Assembly: GCA_028287035.1 (NCBI GenBank)
Contig: JAQBQL010000164.1
Span: 1 to 33,246, forward strand
Length of the DNA: 33,246 nt
Origin: Labilithrix sp.
GTDB lineage: Bacteria; Myxococcota; Polyangia; Polyangiales; Polyangiaceae
Direction: 5' to 3'
In this document: positions 24,026 through 31,934 of the stretch, in pieces
How the letters are laid out: each line of letters begins with the position of its first letter
Position numbering within the stretch: the stretch's first letter is position 1
Notes under the pieces: model-generated
Databases searched by the model: none
The model's input: only the letters and a program-made list of their open reading frames with translations
Told to the model about the DNA's origin: nothing
Program-made: the position numbers and the translations under genes

Positions 24026-24775
24026 ATGCCGGCCCCGCTCCCGCCGCCCGCCACCGCCGCCGCGCTCGTCATCGGGAACGAGCTCCTCAGCGGGAAGGTC
24101 GAAGAGGCGAACGTGCACGTCCTCGCGCGCACGCTCCGCGGCCTCGGCGTCGAGCTGAGGCGCGTCGTCATCATCCTCGACGACATCGAGGAGATCGCCC
24201 GCGAGGTGCGCGCGCTCGCGAAGACCCACGACTGGGTGTTCACCTCGGGAGGCGTCGGACCGACGCACGACGACGTGACGGTCGAGGGCGTCGCCCGCGC
24301 CTTCGGGGTGGCGGCGGTCGAGCACCCGCTCCTCGCCCAGCAGCTCCGCGACCACTACCGCGAGCGATGCACCCCGGGTCACCTTCGCATGGCGCTCGTC
24401 CCCGAGGGCGCCTCGCTCGAGGTGAACGAGGAGATCCGCTGGCCCACCATCCGCTACGAGAACGTGTGGCTCATGCCGGGCGTGCCCGAGATCTTCAAGG
24501 CGAAGCTGCCGGTGATCGTCACCGCGATCGGCGGCGGCGCGGGCTTCGTCTCACGCGCGGTGTTCACGAAGATGGACGAGGGCGACCTGAAGCCGCTGCT
24601 CGACGCCATCGTCGCGCGCTTTCCCGACGTCGGCGTCGGCTCGTACCCGAAGTGGTCCGACGCGACCTACCGCACCAAGCTCACGTTCGACGGGCGCGAC
24701 GCCGTCCGCGTCGACGAGGCGAAGGATGCGTTCGTGGCGCTCCTCCCGGTGGGCGAGCCTCAGCGCATCGAGTGA
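24026..24775 (+). CDS. CinA N-terminal / MoCF-domain protein
   Basis: The 249-residue product from ATG 24026 belongs to the competence/damage-inducible protein A family (COG1058) but holds only the N-terminal MoCF-like domain. Motifs are IGNELLSGKVEEANVHVLARTL, FTSGGVGPTHDDVTVEGVARAFG and LMPGVPEIFKAKL. The C-terminal nicotinamide-mononucleotide deamidase domain of full CinA (about 150 further residues) is missing. The short form resembles the N-terminal domain of eukaryotic FAD synthase, and a pyrophosphatase acting on FAD or a related nucleotide is one possibility. The last segment, VGVGSYPKWSDATYRTKLTFDG, is the extra domain of this subgroup. It stands alone and is divergent from the chemosensory operon. 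Confidence 0.85.
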   Translation: MPAPLPPPATAAALVIGNELLSGKVEEANVHVLARTLRGLGVELRRVVIILDDIEEIAREVRALAKTHDWVFTSGGVGPTHDDVTVEGVARAFGVAAVEHPLLAQQLRDHYRERCTPGHLRMALVPEGASLEVNEEIRWPTIRYENVWLMPGVPEIFKAKLPVIVTAIGGGAGFVSRAVFTKMDEGDLKPLLDAIVARFPDVGVGSYPKWSDATYRTKLTFDGRDAVRVDEAKDAFVALLPVGEPQRIE

Positions 24776-24787
24776 GCTGCCGCTAAC

Positions 24788-24803
24788 GGATCGGCCGCGA
24801 TCC
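24788..24803 (+). terminator. Short inverted repeat after the CinA-like gene
   Basis: GGATCG and CGATCC are separated by four bases, 12 bases after the stop. No T tract follows. It could be a weak hairpin terminator or a symmetric protein-binding site. Confidence 0.3.
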
Positions 24804-24871
24804 AGGGCGCCCGCCGCCGCATCCACCGGCGACGGAGAAGCGCGCGGAAGCACGCGGGATCGCTCGTGGCC

Positions 24872-24877
24872 TACACT
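24872..24877 (+). promoter_or_regulatory. Possible -10 element (TACACT) for the serine protease gene
   Basis: TACACT lies 27 bases before ATG 24905. The predicted start of transcription falls in an imperfect inverted repeat (24877-24895, TGGAACA and TGCTCCA, one mismatch), which could be an operator. Confidence 0.35.
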
Positions 24878-24904
24878 GGAACACTTACTGCTCCAGCGGC
24901 GACC

Positions 24905-26074
24905 ATGCGTACCCAGTGGCTCGGCGTTCTCGCGGTCCTCGGCCTCTCCTCGGCCTTCGCGTGCTCCTCGCAGCCGGAGGGCGCGGGCGCCACGGCGGAC
25001 GAGATCGTCGGCGGCGTCGAGGCGAGCGGCGCATCGCTCGACGCCATCGGGACCCTCGGCAACAAGCAGGACGCGGGCTTCCAGTACTTCTGCACGGCGA
25101 CGCTCATCGCGCCCGACCTCGTGCTCACCGCCAAGCACTGCGCGACCGAGGGCCCGCCGGAGAATCACCGGTACATGGCCGACACGGACGTCTACTTCGC
25201 GGTCGGCGCGGATTCGACGAAGCCCCGCGAGACGGTGAAGGCGAAGGCCGTCGTGATCAGCCCGATCAACGAGGGCGGCTTCGTGAAGTACGGCTCGGAC
25301 GTCGCGCTCTACGTGCTCGAGACGCCGATCACCGACGTGAAGCCCCTGCCGTACGCAACGGCCTCGCTCGGCAAGGACCAGGTCGGCAAGACGCTCACCG
25401 CGGTCGGCTACGGCGTCCGGGATCGTGAGAGCAACAGCGGTCAGAGGCGGGCCGGCGCGGTGACGCTGCGCGCGGCATCCGGCTCGCCCATGAAGGCGAT
25501 GTTCGACACGAAGGATGCGTTCCTCGCCTACCTGACCGAGAAGGAAGGAGCGAGCTACGTCGCCTCCAACCAGTCGTCGCTCGACGAGCTCTGGGACTTC
25601 ACGCTGCTCGACGGCTACGAGGCCTACGTGGGCCTCGGCACCGACGACGCGCAGCCGTGCAGCGGCGATTCGGGCGGCCCGCTCGTGCGGAAGGGCGCGA
25701 ACGGCACGCTCGAGGTGGTGGCCGTGGTGAGCGGGTCGTTCAAGGGAGACACGTATCGCTGCAGCCTGCTCGGCGAGGCGTACGCGACCTTCGGCCCGAA
25801 GGTGCAGGAGCTGATCCGCGACACGAAGGCCTGCAAGGGCGTCAGCATCGAGGGATCGTGCGACGGCACCACCGCGGTGCGCTGCGTGAGCGACGCCGAG
25901 GGTCCGCAGAAGGTGACGAAGACCGACTGCAGCCTGATCAACCAGGTGTGCAAGGTGGACGGCGCCGGCAAGGCGGCGTGCGTCGATGACGACGCGCCGG
26001 CGAACGACGGCCGTGTCGAAGGCGGCAGCAGCGACGGTGGCCAGGCCGACGCCGGCGCGGGCGACGGCGGCTGA
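24905..26074 (+). CDS. Trypsin-like (S1) serine protease, probable lipoprotein
   Basis: The 389-residue product starts at ATG 24905. A signal peptide ends at C20 (SSAFAC, followed by SS); the -3 residue is Ala, so the lipobox is imperfect, and ordinary secretion is the alternative. IVGG (34-37) resembles the new N terminus of activated trypsins. The triad is H78 in TAKHC, D132 in SDVALYVL and S256 in CSGDSGGPL. About 50 residues (193-243) before the active-site Ser look like an insertion. A Cys-rich C-terminal segment (about 315-370: CKGVSIEGSC, VRCVSD, DCSLINQVC) could be a small disulfide-linked module. A Gly/Asp/Ala tail ends the chain. Likely an exported digestive or processing protease. 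Confidence 0.92.
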   Translation: MRTQWLGVLAVLGLSSAFACSSQPEGAGATADEIVGGVEASGASLDAIGTLGNKQDAGFQYFCTATLIAPDLVLTAKHCATEGPPENHRYMADTDVYFAVGADSTKPRETVKAKAVVISPINEGGFVKYGSDVALYVLETPITDVKPLPYATASLGKDQVGKTLTAVGYGVRDRESNSGQRRAGAVTLRAASGSPMKAMFDTKDAFLAYLTEKEGASYVASNQSSLDELWDFTLLDGYEAYVGLGTDDAQPCSGDSGGPLVRKGANGTLEVVAVVSGSFKGDTYRCSLLGEAYATFGPKVQELIRDTKACKGVSIEGSCDGTTAVRCVSDAEGPQKVTKTDCSLINQVCKVDGAGKAACVDDDAPANDGRVEGGSSDGGQADAGAGDGG

Positions 26075-26078
26075 GGAC

Positions 26079-26735
26079 CTAGCGCACGCCGAAGGGCCGC
26101 AGGAACCGGAACGCCTCGTCGAGGAGCAACGGGACGGACGCGCCGAGCTCGTGCCCGTCCTCGAGCTCGACGAGGCGCACGTGCCGCTTGCCGCGCGCCC
26201 ACTCGCGCGACTGCGCGACGGGGACGATCTCGTCCTTCGTCCCGTGCAGCACCAGCGTGGGTACGCGCACGTCGGGGAAGCCGACGTCGATGCGCGAGAG
26301 CTCGTCGACGAAGCCGTGCTCGATGCGCGCCTTCGTCCCGGTCGCCCAGTCGTCGACCTCGAGCGTCCCGTCGTGCATCCAGCGCGCCCATCCCTCTTCC
26401 CCGAGCCGGCCGCGCCAGCCCTGCGCCAGCTGGAACGCGGGCGCCATGGCGATCACCGCGCACACGCGCGGGTCCTCCTCGGCGACGCGGCACGCGGTGA
26501 GGCCGCCGAGGCTCGAGCCCACGAGCACCGCACGCGCGGCGGAGCCCGCGCCGATCGCCTCGCGCACGCGCGCCTTGATCGCCGAGAAGCGGAGGCCCTC
26601 GAACGAGGGGACGCGGAGGTCCAGCACGTCGAAGGCGATCCCGTGCTCGCGGCCCCACGCCTCGAATGCGCGCGCCTTGCCGGACTGCGGGCTCGAAGCG
26701 AAGCCGTGCAGGTAGAGGAAGGTCGGTCCCGTCAT
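26079..26735 (-). CDS. Alpha/beta hydrolase, YqiA-like esterase
   Basis: The 218-residue product from ATG 26735 overlaps the PDZ gene stop (ATGA). The alpha/beta-hydrolase pattern is complete: oxyanion region LYLHGFASSPQSGKA, nucleophile elbow GSSLGG (S75), acid D168 in LHGTKDEIVP and base H195 in LEDGHELG. The HGF-SSP-S-KA opening resembles the YqiA/UPF0227 esterase group. A small lid lies at about 103-145. No signal peptide, so cytoplasmic; substrate unknown. The stop lies four bases beyond that of the convergent serine protease gene. Confidence 0.87.
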   Translation of the reverse strand: MTGPTFLYLHGFASSPQSGKARAFEAWGREHGIAFDVLDLRVPSFEGLRFSAIKARVREAIGAGSAARAVLVGSSLGGLTACRVAEEDPRVCAVIAMAPAFQLAQGWRGRLGEEGWARWMHDGTLEVDDWATGTKARIEHGFVDELSRIDVGFPDVRVPTLVLHGTKDEIVPVAQSREWARGKRHVRLVELEDGHELGASVPLLLDEAFRFLRPFGVR

Positions 26736-27106
26736 CGCTTGTCTCCTTCGCTCCCGAGCAGCGGCGTCCGCTGCACGCGAACCTCGCGCCGCAGCCCTCC
26801 GCGGTCCACGCGCACCGTCATCACCGACCCGACGTCGCCGCGGACGGCACGCCGCACGTCGTCCTGGCTCATCTGCGCGACGGGCTTGCCGTCGATCGCG
26901 AGGATCTCGTCGTCGAGCTCGAGGCCGGCGCGGTCCGCGCCCTGACCCGGAGGGATCGATCGCACGAAGAGGCGCCCCTCCGGGGACTGACCGAGCTGCG
27001 CGCCGATGGTGCCGGGAGCGGCTCCACCACACCCGGGAGCGCCCGCGAGGGTCCCGAGGAGGGCGAGAACGGCGCTCGAGATGAGGAGTTTCCGTCTGCG
27101 CTGCAT
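26732..27106 (-). CDS. Small PDZ-domain lipoprotein
   Basis: The 124-residue product from ATG 27106. The first 26 residues (four basic residues, then LLISSAVLALLGTLAGAPGC) look like a lipoprotein signal ending at C26, though the residues before Cys are not an ideal lipobox. The rest is one PDZ domain: RLFVRSIPPGQGADRAGLELDDEILAIDGKPV, then DVRRAVRGDVGSVMTVRVDRGG, with no protease domain attached. PDZ domains bind protein C termini. A longer start would run into the divergent FHA gene. Coupled to the downstream esterase by ATGA. Confidence 0.8.
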   Translation of the reverse strand: MQRRRKLLISSAVLALLGTLAGAPGCGGAAPGTIGAQLGQSPEGRLFVRSIPPGQGADRAGLELDDEILAIDGKPVAQMSQDDVRRAVRGDVGSVMTVRVDRGGLRREVRVQRTPLLGSEGDKR

Positions 27107-27146
27107 TTTTCCGTTCAGACTCCGACCTACAGCGCCCTCGTCGTCG

Positions 27147-27176
27147 TTGCTTTCGTGGTGCTGCGCTCGGTATCCT
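27147..27176 (+). promoter_or_regulatory. Possible promoter (TTGCTT / TATCCT) for the FHA gene
   Basis: TTGCTT (27147-27152) and TATCCT (27171-27176) are 18 bases apart in the 169-base divergent intergenic region. The leader would be about 93 bases. I see no riboswitch-like structure in it. Confidence 0.4.
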
Positions 27177-27275
27177 TCTGTGACTTTCCGCGGGAGTCGT
27201 ACAAGCGCCCCGCGGCTGTCGCCGTAAGTCACCAGCACCAACCACAACCTACGAAGAGACGCCGCGGTCCCTTTC

Positions 27276-28898
27276 ATGTGGAAACTGGTCATCGAGGACG
27301 ACGAAGGAAAACGCACGGTCGTCCCGCTCACGCGGGATGACTACTCGATCGGTCGTCAGGAGGGGAACACCATCCGGCTGACCGAGCGCAACGTCTCGCG
27401 CGAGCACGGCCGCATCAAGCGCAAGCGCGCCAACGGCGCCGCCGGCGCGAACGGAAGCGGGAAGGACCTCTTCTTCCTCGAAGATCGCTCGAGCTACAAC
27501 GGCCTCTTCGTCAACGGGCTCCGCGTCGCGCACACGCAGGATCTCCAGCACGGCGATCTCATCCAGATCGGCGACTACCGCATCGTCCTCCAGGACGACG
27601 CGGCCGGCGCGGACACGGCGACCATCCCGATCACGCACCACGACGTGCCCCAGCACGACGTGAAGGCGACGATCCCGATGGCGGCCGCGTTCCGCGGTCA
27701 GGACCTCACCGACCGGCCGAGCCGCTTCGTCATGCTCGTCGGGCCGACGCCCGGCGTCGAGTATCCGCTCGACCGCGAGCGCATGACGATCGGTCGCGCC
27801 GAGGAGTCGACCATCTCGGTCAACCACAACTCGGTCTCGCGCCTGCACTGCGAGGTGCACGCGCTCGGCGACGGCCGGTACGAGATCGTCGACAAGGGCT
27901 CGAGTAACGGCGTGCGCGTCAACGCCGTCGAGCTGAAACGCAGCATCATCGAGGCCGGCGACGTCATCGAGCTCGGCGACGTGCGCTTCAAGTTCGTCGG
28001 CGCCGGCCAGGTGTTCGTGCCCGGCCCGAACGAGAGCCAGCAGCTCACCGCGATCAGCGACCGCGACGCCGAGCTCGCCGACCCGCGCCGCGCCAAGGGC
28101 TGGGGCGGCTACGCGCTTCCCATCCTCGGCGCCGGCATCGTGGGGGCGCTCATCATCCTCGGCTTCGTCTACCTGCTCCGCGCGCGCGCCAACGCCGACG
28201 TGCCGCCGAACGGCGCGGTGGCGGCGCCCGCCGACAGCGACCAGGCGCTCGTCATGGAGGCGAAGAAGACGTGCACGCCCGACGATTGCGACGGCGCGTA
28301 CGCCCAGGTCTCCACGCTGCCCGACCGCTCCCCGTGGCGTGACTCGATCGACTTCCGCCAGATCGAGAGCATGTGGGCCGAGTCGATCATCAAGAAGTCG
28401 CGCGGCGTCGAGGATCCCGGGCAGCGCCGGCTCATCCTGTCCCGCGTCGCGCTCGCCAAGACCCTCGACGACGCGCACAAGAAGCAGCTCGCCGCGGAGC
28501 TCGCGACCCTCGACCAGCCGGGCTCGTCGGCCAGCACCGCGCCGAGCACCAGCGCATCGCTCGGCGCCGTCCCGAGCGGCGTGACGAGCCCGCCCGCGCC
28601 GCAGCCCTCGACGACCGCGCGGACCACGCCGGTGGCGCACCCGACGGCGACCGCCACGCCCGTGGTCACGACGCCGACGCCGATCGCCACGCCGAAGGCG
28701 ACGGGCACCGGTCCGACCGCCTTCGAGAAGGCGGCGAAGATGGCGTTCGAGGGCCGTGACCAGGAGGTCCGCAACCTCCTCGAGGGCAAGGTCCGCGCGG
28801 GCCGCGCGAGCACCGACGAGGCGCGCCTCGTGCGCGAAGCCTGCAAGAAGATGCACGACACCGCGTGCGTCGACGACGTGAAGGCGAAGTACCCGTAA
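27276..28898 (+). CDS. Tandem FHA-domain membrane protein
   Basis: The 540-residue product starts at ATG 27276. Two forkhead-associated domains bind phosphothreonine peptides. FHA1, about 3-110, has YSIGRQEGN, NVSREHGRI and SSYNGLFVNG. FHA2, about 150-250, has MTIGRAEES, SVSRLHCEV and GSSNGVRVNA. Both keep the Gly-Arg, Ser-x-x-His and Asn-Gly residues that contact ligand. A membrane span (about 278-300, PILGAGIVGALIILGFVYLL) follows. The remaining 240 residues include a Cys pair (KKTCTPDDCDGAY), a Thr/Ala/Pro linker and a helical end with Cys residues, probably outside the cytoplasm. It may read out the Ser/Thr kinases of this organism (inference). Eleven bases separate it from the next gene. 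Confidence 0.92.
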   Translation: MWKLVIEDDEGKRTVVPLTRDDYSIGRQEGNTIRLTERNVSREHGRIKRKRANGAAGANGSGKDLFFLEDRSSYNGLFVNGLRVAHTQDLQHGDLIQIGDYRIVLQDDAAGADTATIPITHHDVPQHDVKATIPMAAAFRGQDLTDRPSRFVMLVGPTPGVEYPLDRERMTIGRAEESTISVNHNSVSRLHCEVHALGDGRYEIVDKGSSNGVRVNAVELKRSIIEAGDVIELGDVRFKFVGAGQVFVPGPNESQQLTAISDRDAELADPRRAKGWGGYALPILGAGIVGALIILGFVYLLRARANADVPPNGAVAAPADSDQALVMEAKKTCTPDDCDGAYAQVSTLPDRSPWRDSIDFRQIESMWAESIIKKSRGVEDPGQRRLILSRVALAKTLDDAHKKQLAAELATLDQPGSSASTAPSTSASLGAVPSGVTSPPAPQPSTTARTTPVAHPTATATPVVTTPTPIATPKATGTGPTAFEKAAKMAFEGRDQEVRNLLEGKVRAGRASTDEARLVREACKKMHDTACVDDVKAKYP

Positions 28899-28909
28899 GG
28901 GGCGGCCGC

Positions 28910-29431
28910 GTGTCGGAAGGCATCGCGTTCTCCTCGCGCGCCGGGCGCGGCACGCTGCTCCCGCTCGAGGAACGGCTCGCGCGCCTCGACGAGGCACTCC
29001 CGCAGATCCGCGCCGCAGTGGCCGGCGAGACCGACGCGGTCGCGATCGAGGCGACGCTCGCGTGCCTGCTCTGGGAGACGCTCGTGCAGGCGAGCTGGTG
29101 CGGATTCTACCGGCGCATCGACGAGCAGACGCTGGCCGTCGGACCGTACCAGGGCACGATGGGCTGTCTGCGCATCGACCTCGGGCGCGGCGTGTGCGGG
29201 GCGTGCGCGCGCACCCAGGAGGTGCAGCTCGTCCCCGACGTCACGGCGTTCCCCGGGCACATCGCCTGCGACGACGCCACGCGGTCGGAGCTCGTGCTGC
29301 CGGTCGTCCGCGCGGGGCGCACGGTGGCGGTCCTCGACCTCGACTCGCAGCACCACGCGGCGTTCGCGGCCGAGGAGGCCGCGCGCCTGATGGCGTTGCT
29401 CGAGGAAGCGTTCGCGGGAGCCGCGTTCTAG
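28910..29431 (+). CDS. msrC: Free methionine-R-sulfoxide reductase (fRMsr, GAF family)
   Basis: The 173-residue product starts at GTG 28910, behind AAGGGG at seven bases. This GAF-domain enzyme reduces free methionine-R-sulfoxide using thioredoxin. The diagnostic stretch is present: WCGFYRR, LAVGPYQGTMGCLRI, GRGVCGAC, VPDVTAFPGHIACDDATRSELVLPV and VLDLDS. C86, C96 and C120 have the same spacing as C84, C94 and C118 of the E. coli enzyme. An extra Cys (C99) sits next to the second. Probably co-transcribed with the FHA gene, so it serves peroxide or oxidative repair. The stop is four bases from that of the convergent PrsW gene. Confidence 0.92.
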   Translation: MSEGIAFSSRAGRGTLLPLEERLARLDEALPQIRAAVAGETDAVAIEATLACLLWETLVQASWCGFYRRIDEQTLAVGPYQGTMGCLRIDLGRGVCGACARTQEVQLVPDVTAFPGHIACDDATRSELVLPVVRAGRTVAVLDLDSQHHAAFAAEEAARLMALLEEAFAGAAF

Positions 29432-29435
29432 GCGC

Positions 29436-30707
29436 TCAGCGCCGCCAGCCGCCCGGCGGGGGCTGACCGGGCTGCACGTACGGCTGGTGCATCGGCTGCG
29501 CCACGAATTGCTGGCCGGCGGCGGGAGGCTGCCAGGCCTGCGGCTGCTGCACCGGACGCCCGAGCTTCCGCGCGATCTCGCCGCGCAGCCGGAAGATGTC
29601 CTGACGGAGCGGGTAGATCATGTCCGCGCTCACCGTCACCTTGCGTCCCATGGTCGCCCGGCCGGTGTGCCACTTGCTGAGCGCGAGGCGCGCCGCGGCG
29701 TCGATGAACTTGCGGCCGAGGCCTCCGCCGTAGCTGAAGGTCGCCTTCATGCGCCCGACCGGCGACGTCACGAGCTCGAGCTCCCACGGCGTGAGGTTGC
29801 CCATCAGCACCTCGTCACGGAGGTGATCGCGGATGATCTTTCCTTTGCGCTTCACGAGCCAGATGACGAGCCCGAAGAACGCGAGGACGAACAGGAACCA
29901 CAGCGGCAGCATCAGGAGGACGAGCTGGTTCGACAGCGTCGCGGCCGTGTTCCACGTCGAGTGCAGGAACGCCGCGAACAGGTACCCGGCGAGCGGCGCG
30001 AGCCACTTCAGCCACGTCTTGTTCGTCTCGCGCGCGATGCCGAAGCCGAGGCCGGTCATCGACGTGTAGAGCGGGTGGCCCCACGGCCCGAGGATGCCGC
30101 GCACGAAGATGGTGCCGACGAGCACGCCCGCGTGCACCGAGTCCTCACGGGCGGCGTTGCTGTAATAGATGATGTTCTCGACCGCCGCGAAGCCGAGCGC
30201 CGCGAAGGTCGCGTAGATGACGCCGTCGACCACGCCGTCGAACTGCCGGCGCAGGAAGAAGAACATCCCGAAGACGGCGAGGCCCTTGAAGAACTCCTCG
30301 ACGATCGGCGCGCTCACGCAGGGGCCGAGCACGTCGCCGTACCCGGGACCGACGGCATTGCCGGCGACGTGGACCGCGGTGTTGATGAGCGCCGAGAACC
30401 CGCACGCGGCGACCGCGCCCCACGCGAGCGCGAGGAGCAGACACCACCACGGCTCCGGGTCGTAGCGGTCGACGATCCAGGGGATCCATAGGTAGACGAC
30501 GAGCGCGGGGAGGGCGAACGTCGCGCCGAGCGCCATCGCGCTCACCTCCTCGCTCGCGTGCTTCGAGGTGAACGCCGGGACGACGAACACGAGGAGCAGG
30601 AGGAGCCCGCCGCCGAGCATGCCGAGGGCGTAGAGGACGGCGCCGACGATCTTCCGGGTCGCCTCGGGATCCTTGCGCTGGACCGGCATGGGTGCCGCGT
30701 GCTGCAT
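29436..30707 (-). CDS. PrsW-family intramembrane protease with C-terminal extension
   Basis: The 423-residue product from ATG 30707; M7 is an alternative. About eight membrane segments fill residues 20-290. PrsW motifs are present: APIVEEFFKG with the EE pair, DGVVDGVIYATFAALGFAAVENIIYY, the His-containing GPWGHPLYTSMTG, and FLHSTWN. In Bacillus, PrsW cleaves an anti-sigma factor; the target here is unknown. After the last membrane span a cytoplasmic tail of about 130 residues follows (KRKGKIIRDHLRDEVLMGNLT onward), ending in Gln/Pro-rich repeats. This tail is not part of the core family. It lies 12 bases after manA. Confidence 0.9.
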   Translation of the reverse strand: MQHAAPMPVQRKDPEATRKIVGAVLYALGMLGGGLLLLLVFVVPAFTSKHASEEVSAMALGATFALPALVVYLWIPWIVDRYDPEPWWCLLLALAWGAVAACGFSALINTAVHVAGNAVGPGYGDVLGPCVSAPIVEEFFKGLAVFGMFFFLRRQFDGVVDGVIYATFAALGFAAVENIIYYSNAAREDSVHAGVLVGTIFVRGILGPWGHPLYTSMTGLGFGIARETNKTWLKWLAPLAGYLFAAFLHSTWNTAATLSNQLVLLMLPLWFLFVLAFFGLVIWLVKRKGKIIRDHLRDEVLMGNLTPWELELVTSPVGRMKATFSYGGGLGRKFIDAAARLALSKWHTGRATMGRKVTVSADMIYPLRQDIFRLRGEIARKLGRPVQQPQAWQPPAAGQQFVAQPMHQPYVQPGQPPPGGWRR

Positions 30708-30716
30708 CGTGGTGAA

Positions 30717-30722
30717 AGGCTA
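30717..30722 (-). promoter_or_regulatory. TAGCCT element before the PrsW gene, overlapping the manA stop
   Basis: TAGCCT is nine bases before ATG 30707, but its TAG is the manA stop codon. It could be an internal promoter or coincidence. Confidence 0.2.
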
Positions 30723-31925
30723 CGTGAGATTCACGGTCGCACGATAGACCGTCGCGTCACCCGAAAGGACGAAGCGCCGCGTGCCGGCCGGTACGAAGGC
30801 CGAGGCGCCGCGCGCGAGGGCGACCGGCGCGCCCGCACCGTCGGGGGTGACGACCGCCGACCCCTCGGTGCACAGCAGGATCTCGGGCCCTCGCACGTCG
30901 CGCGTGACCGGGGCGCCGCCGAGCCGCAACACCGAAAGGCGAAACTCGGTCGCCGGCGTCTCGTAGACCGCCTCGACGTCGTCCACGGGGGACGCGGCGA
31001 AGGGCGGGATCGGCCCGTCCGAGAAGTCGAGGACGCGCATCAGCTCGGGCAGGTCGACGTGCTTCTTCGTGAGGCCGCCGCGCAGCACGTTGTCGGAGCT
31101 CGCCATGATCTCGACGCCCACGCCGTCGAGGTACGCGTGCAGGTTGCCGGCGCCGAGATAGATCGCCTGGCCTGGCTCGAGGTGCACCTGGTTCAGGAGC
31201 AGCGAGCTGACGACGCCGACGTCGCCGGGGTAGAGCGCGGCGAGCTTGTGAGCCCACGCGAAGCTCGCCGCGAAGGTGCCGTGGCCCCTCGCCTTTCCGC
31301 AGGCCGCGCTGACCGCGAGGGCGAGCGCGGCGCCCTCCTCCTTGTCGAGCGTCATGATCGCCTGGAACGTGGCGCGGAGGTCCGAGCGCTCGCGCAGCGG
31401 GGCGAGGACCGCCTCGTGGCCCCGTAGGCCCGCCGCCTCGAGCTCCGCGAAGAGACGCACCGACTGGTCGCGCGAGCGGAACCCGCAGAGCGCCTCGAAC
31501 GGCGTGAGCGCGCAGAGCAGCTCCGGCTTGTGGGACGCGTCGCGGTAGTTGCGATGGCCGGCGTCGCGGGGAACGCCCCTCGCGTCCTCGGCAGCGAAGC
31601 CGGCTCGGGCCTGCTCCATCGTCGGATGCGCCTGGAGCGAGAGCGGCTCGGCAGCGGCGAGCACCTTGAGGAGGAAGGGCAGCCGCGGCCCGAACGCGCC
31701 CTCCACCGCGGCCCCCAGCGACCCGACGGGATCGTCGGTGATCACCTCGGGGAGCGGCTTACGGACCGCCCCGCGCACGACGCGCGAGGGCGCGACCGCA
31801 TGGGCCCCCATCCACAGCTCGGCCTCGGGCTCCGCCGTGGGCGTCGGACGCCCCGTCAGCTCCGCGATGGCCGTATGGGAGCCCCATGCGTACGGCATGA
31901 CCGTGCACTCGAGCAGGTCGACCAT
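30720..31925 (-). CDS. manA: Mannose-6-phosphate isomerase, class I
   Basis: The 401-residue product from ATG 31925 has the full length of type I phosphomannose isomerase, which interconverts mannose-6-phosphate and fructose-6-phosphate and feeds GDP-mannose synthesis for surface polysaccharide. Zinc ligands are visible in LSLQAHP (Q98, H100), HKPE (E135) and GNLHAYLDG. The catalytic Arg region is SSDNVLRGGLTKKHVD. The N-terminal signature is PYAWGSHTAIAELTG. It starts nine bases after the zinc-ribbon gene stop, so it is probably in an operon with it and the PrsW gene. Confidence 0.95.
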   Translation of the reverse strand: MVDLLECTVMPYAWGSHTAIAELTGRPTPTAEPEAELWMGAHAVAPSRVVRGAVRKPLPEVITDDPVGSLGAAVEGAFGPRLPFLLKVLAAAEPLSLQAHPTMEQARAGFAAEDARGVPRDAGHRNYRDASHKPELLCALTPFEALCGFRSRDQSVRLFAELEAAGLRGHEAVLAPLRERSDLRATFQAIMTLDKEEGAALALAVSAACGKARGHGTFAASFAWAHKLAALYPGDVGVVSSLLLNQVHLEPGQAIYLGAGNLHAYLDGVGVEIMASSDNVLRGGLTKKHVDLPELMRVLDFSDGPIPPFAASPVDDVEAVYETPATEFRLSVLRLGGAPVTRDVRGPEILLCTEGSAVVTPDGAGAPVALARGASAFVPAGTRRFVLSGDATVYRATVNLT

Positions 31926-31934
31926 GGCCTGCGG

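Noticed and set aside
24776..24904. Possible small RNA or structured leader before the serine protease
   Set aside because: Only short imperfect inverted repeats are visible; no conserved motif or T-rich end.
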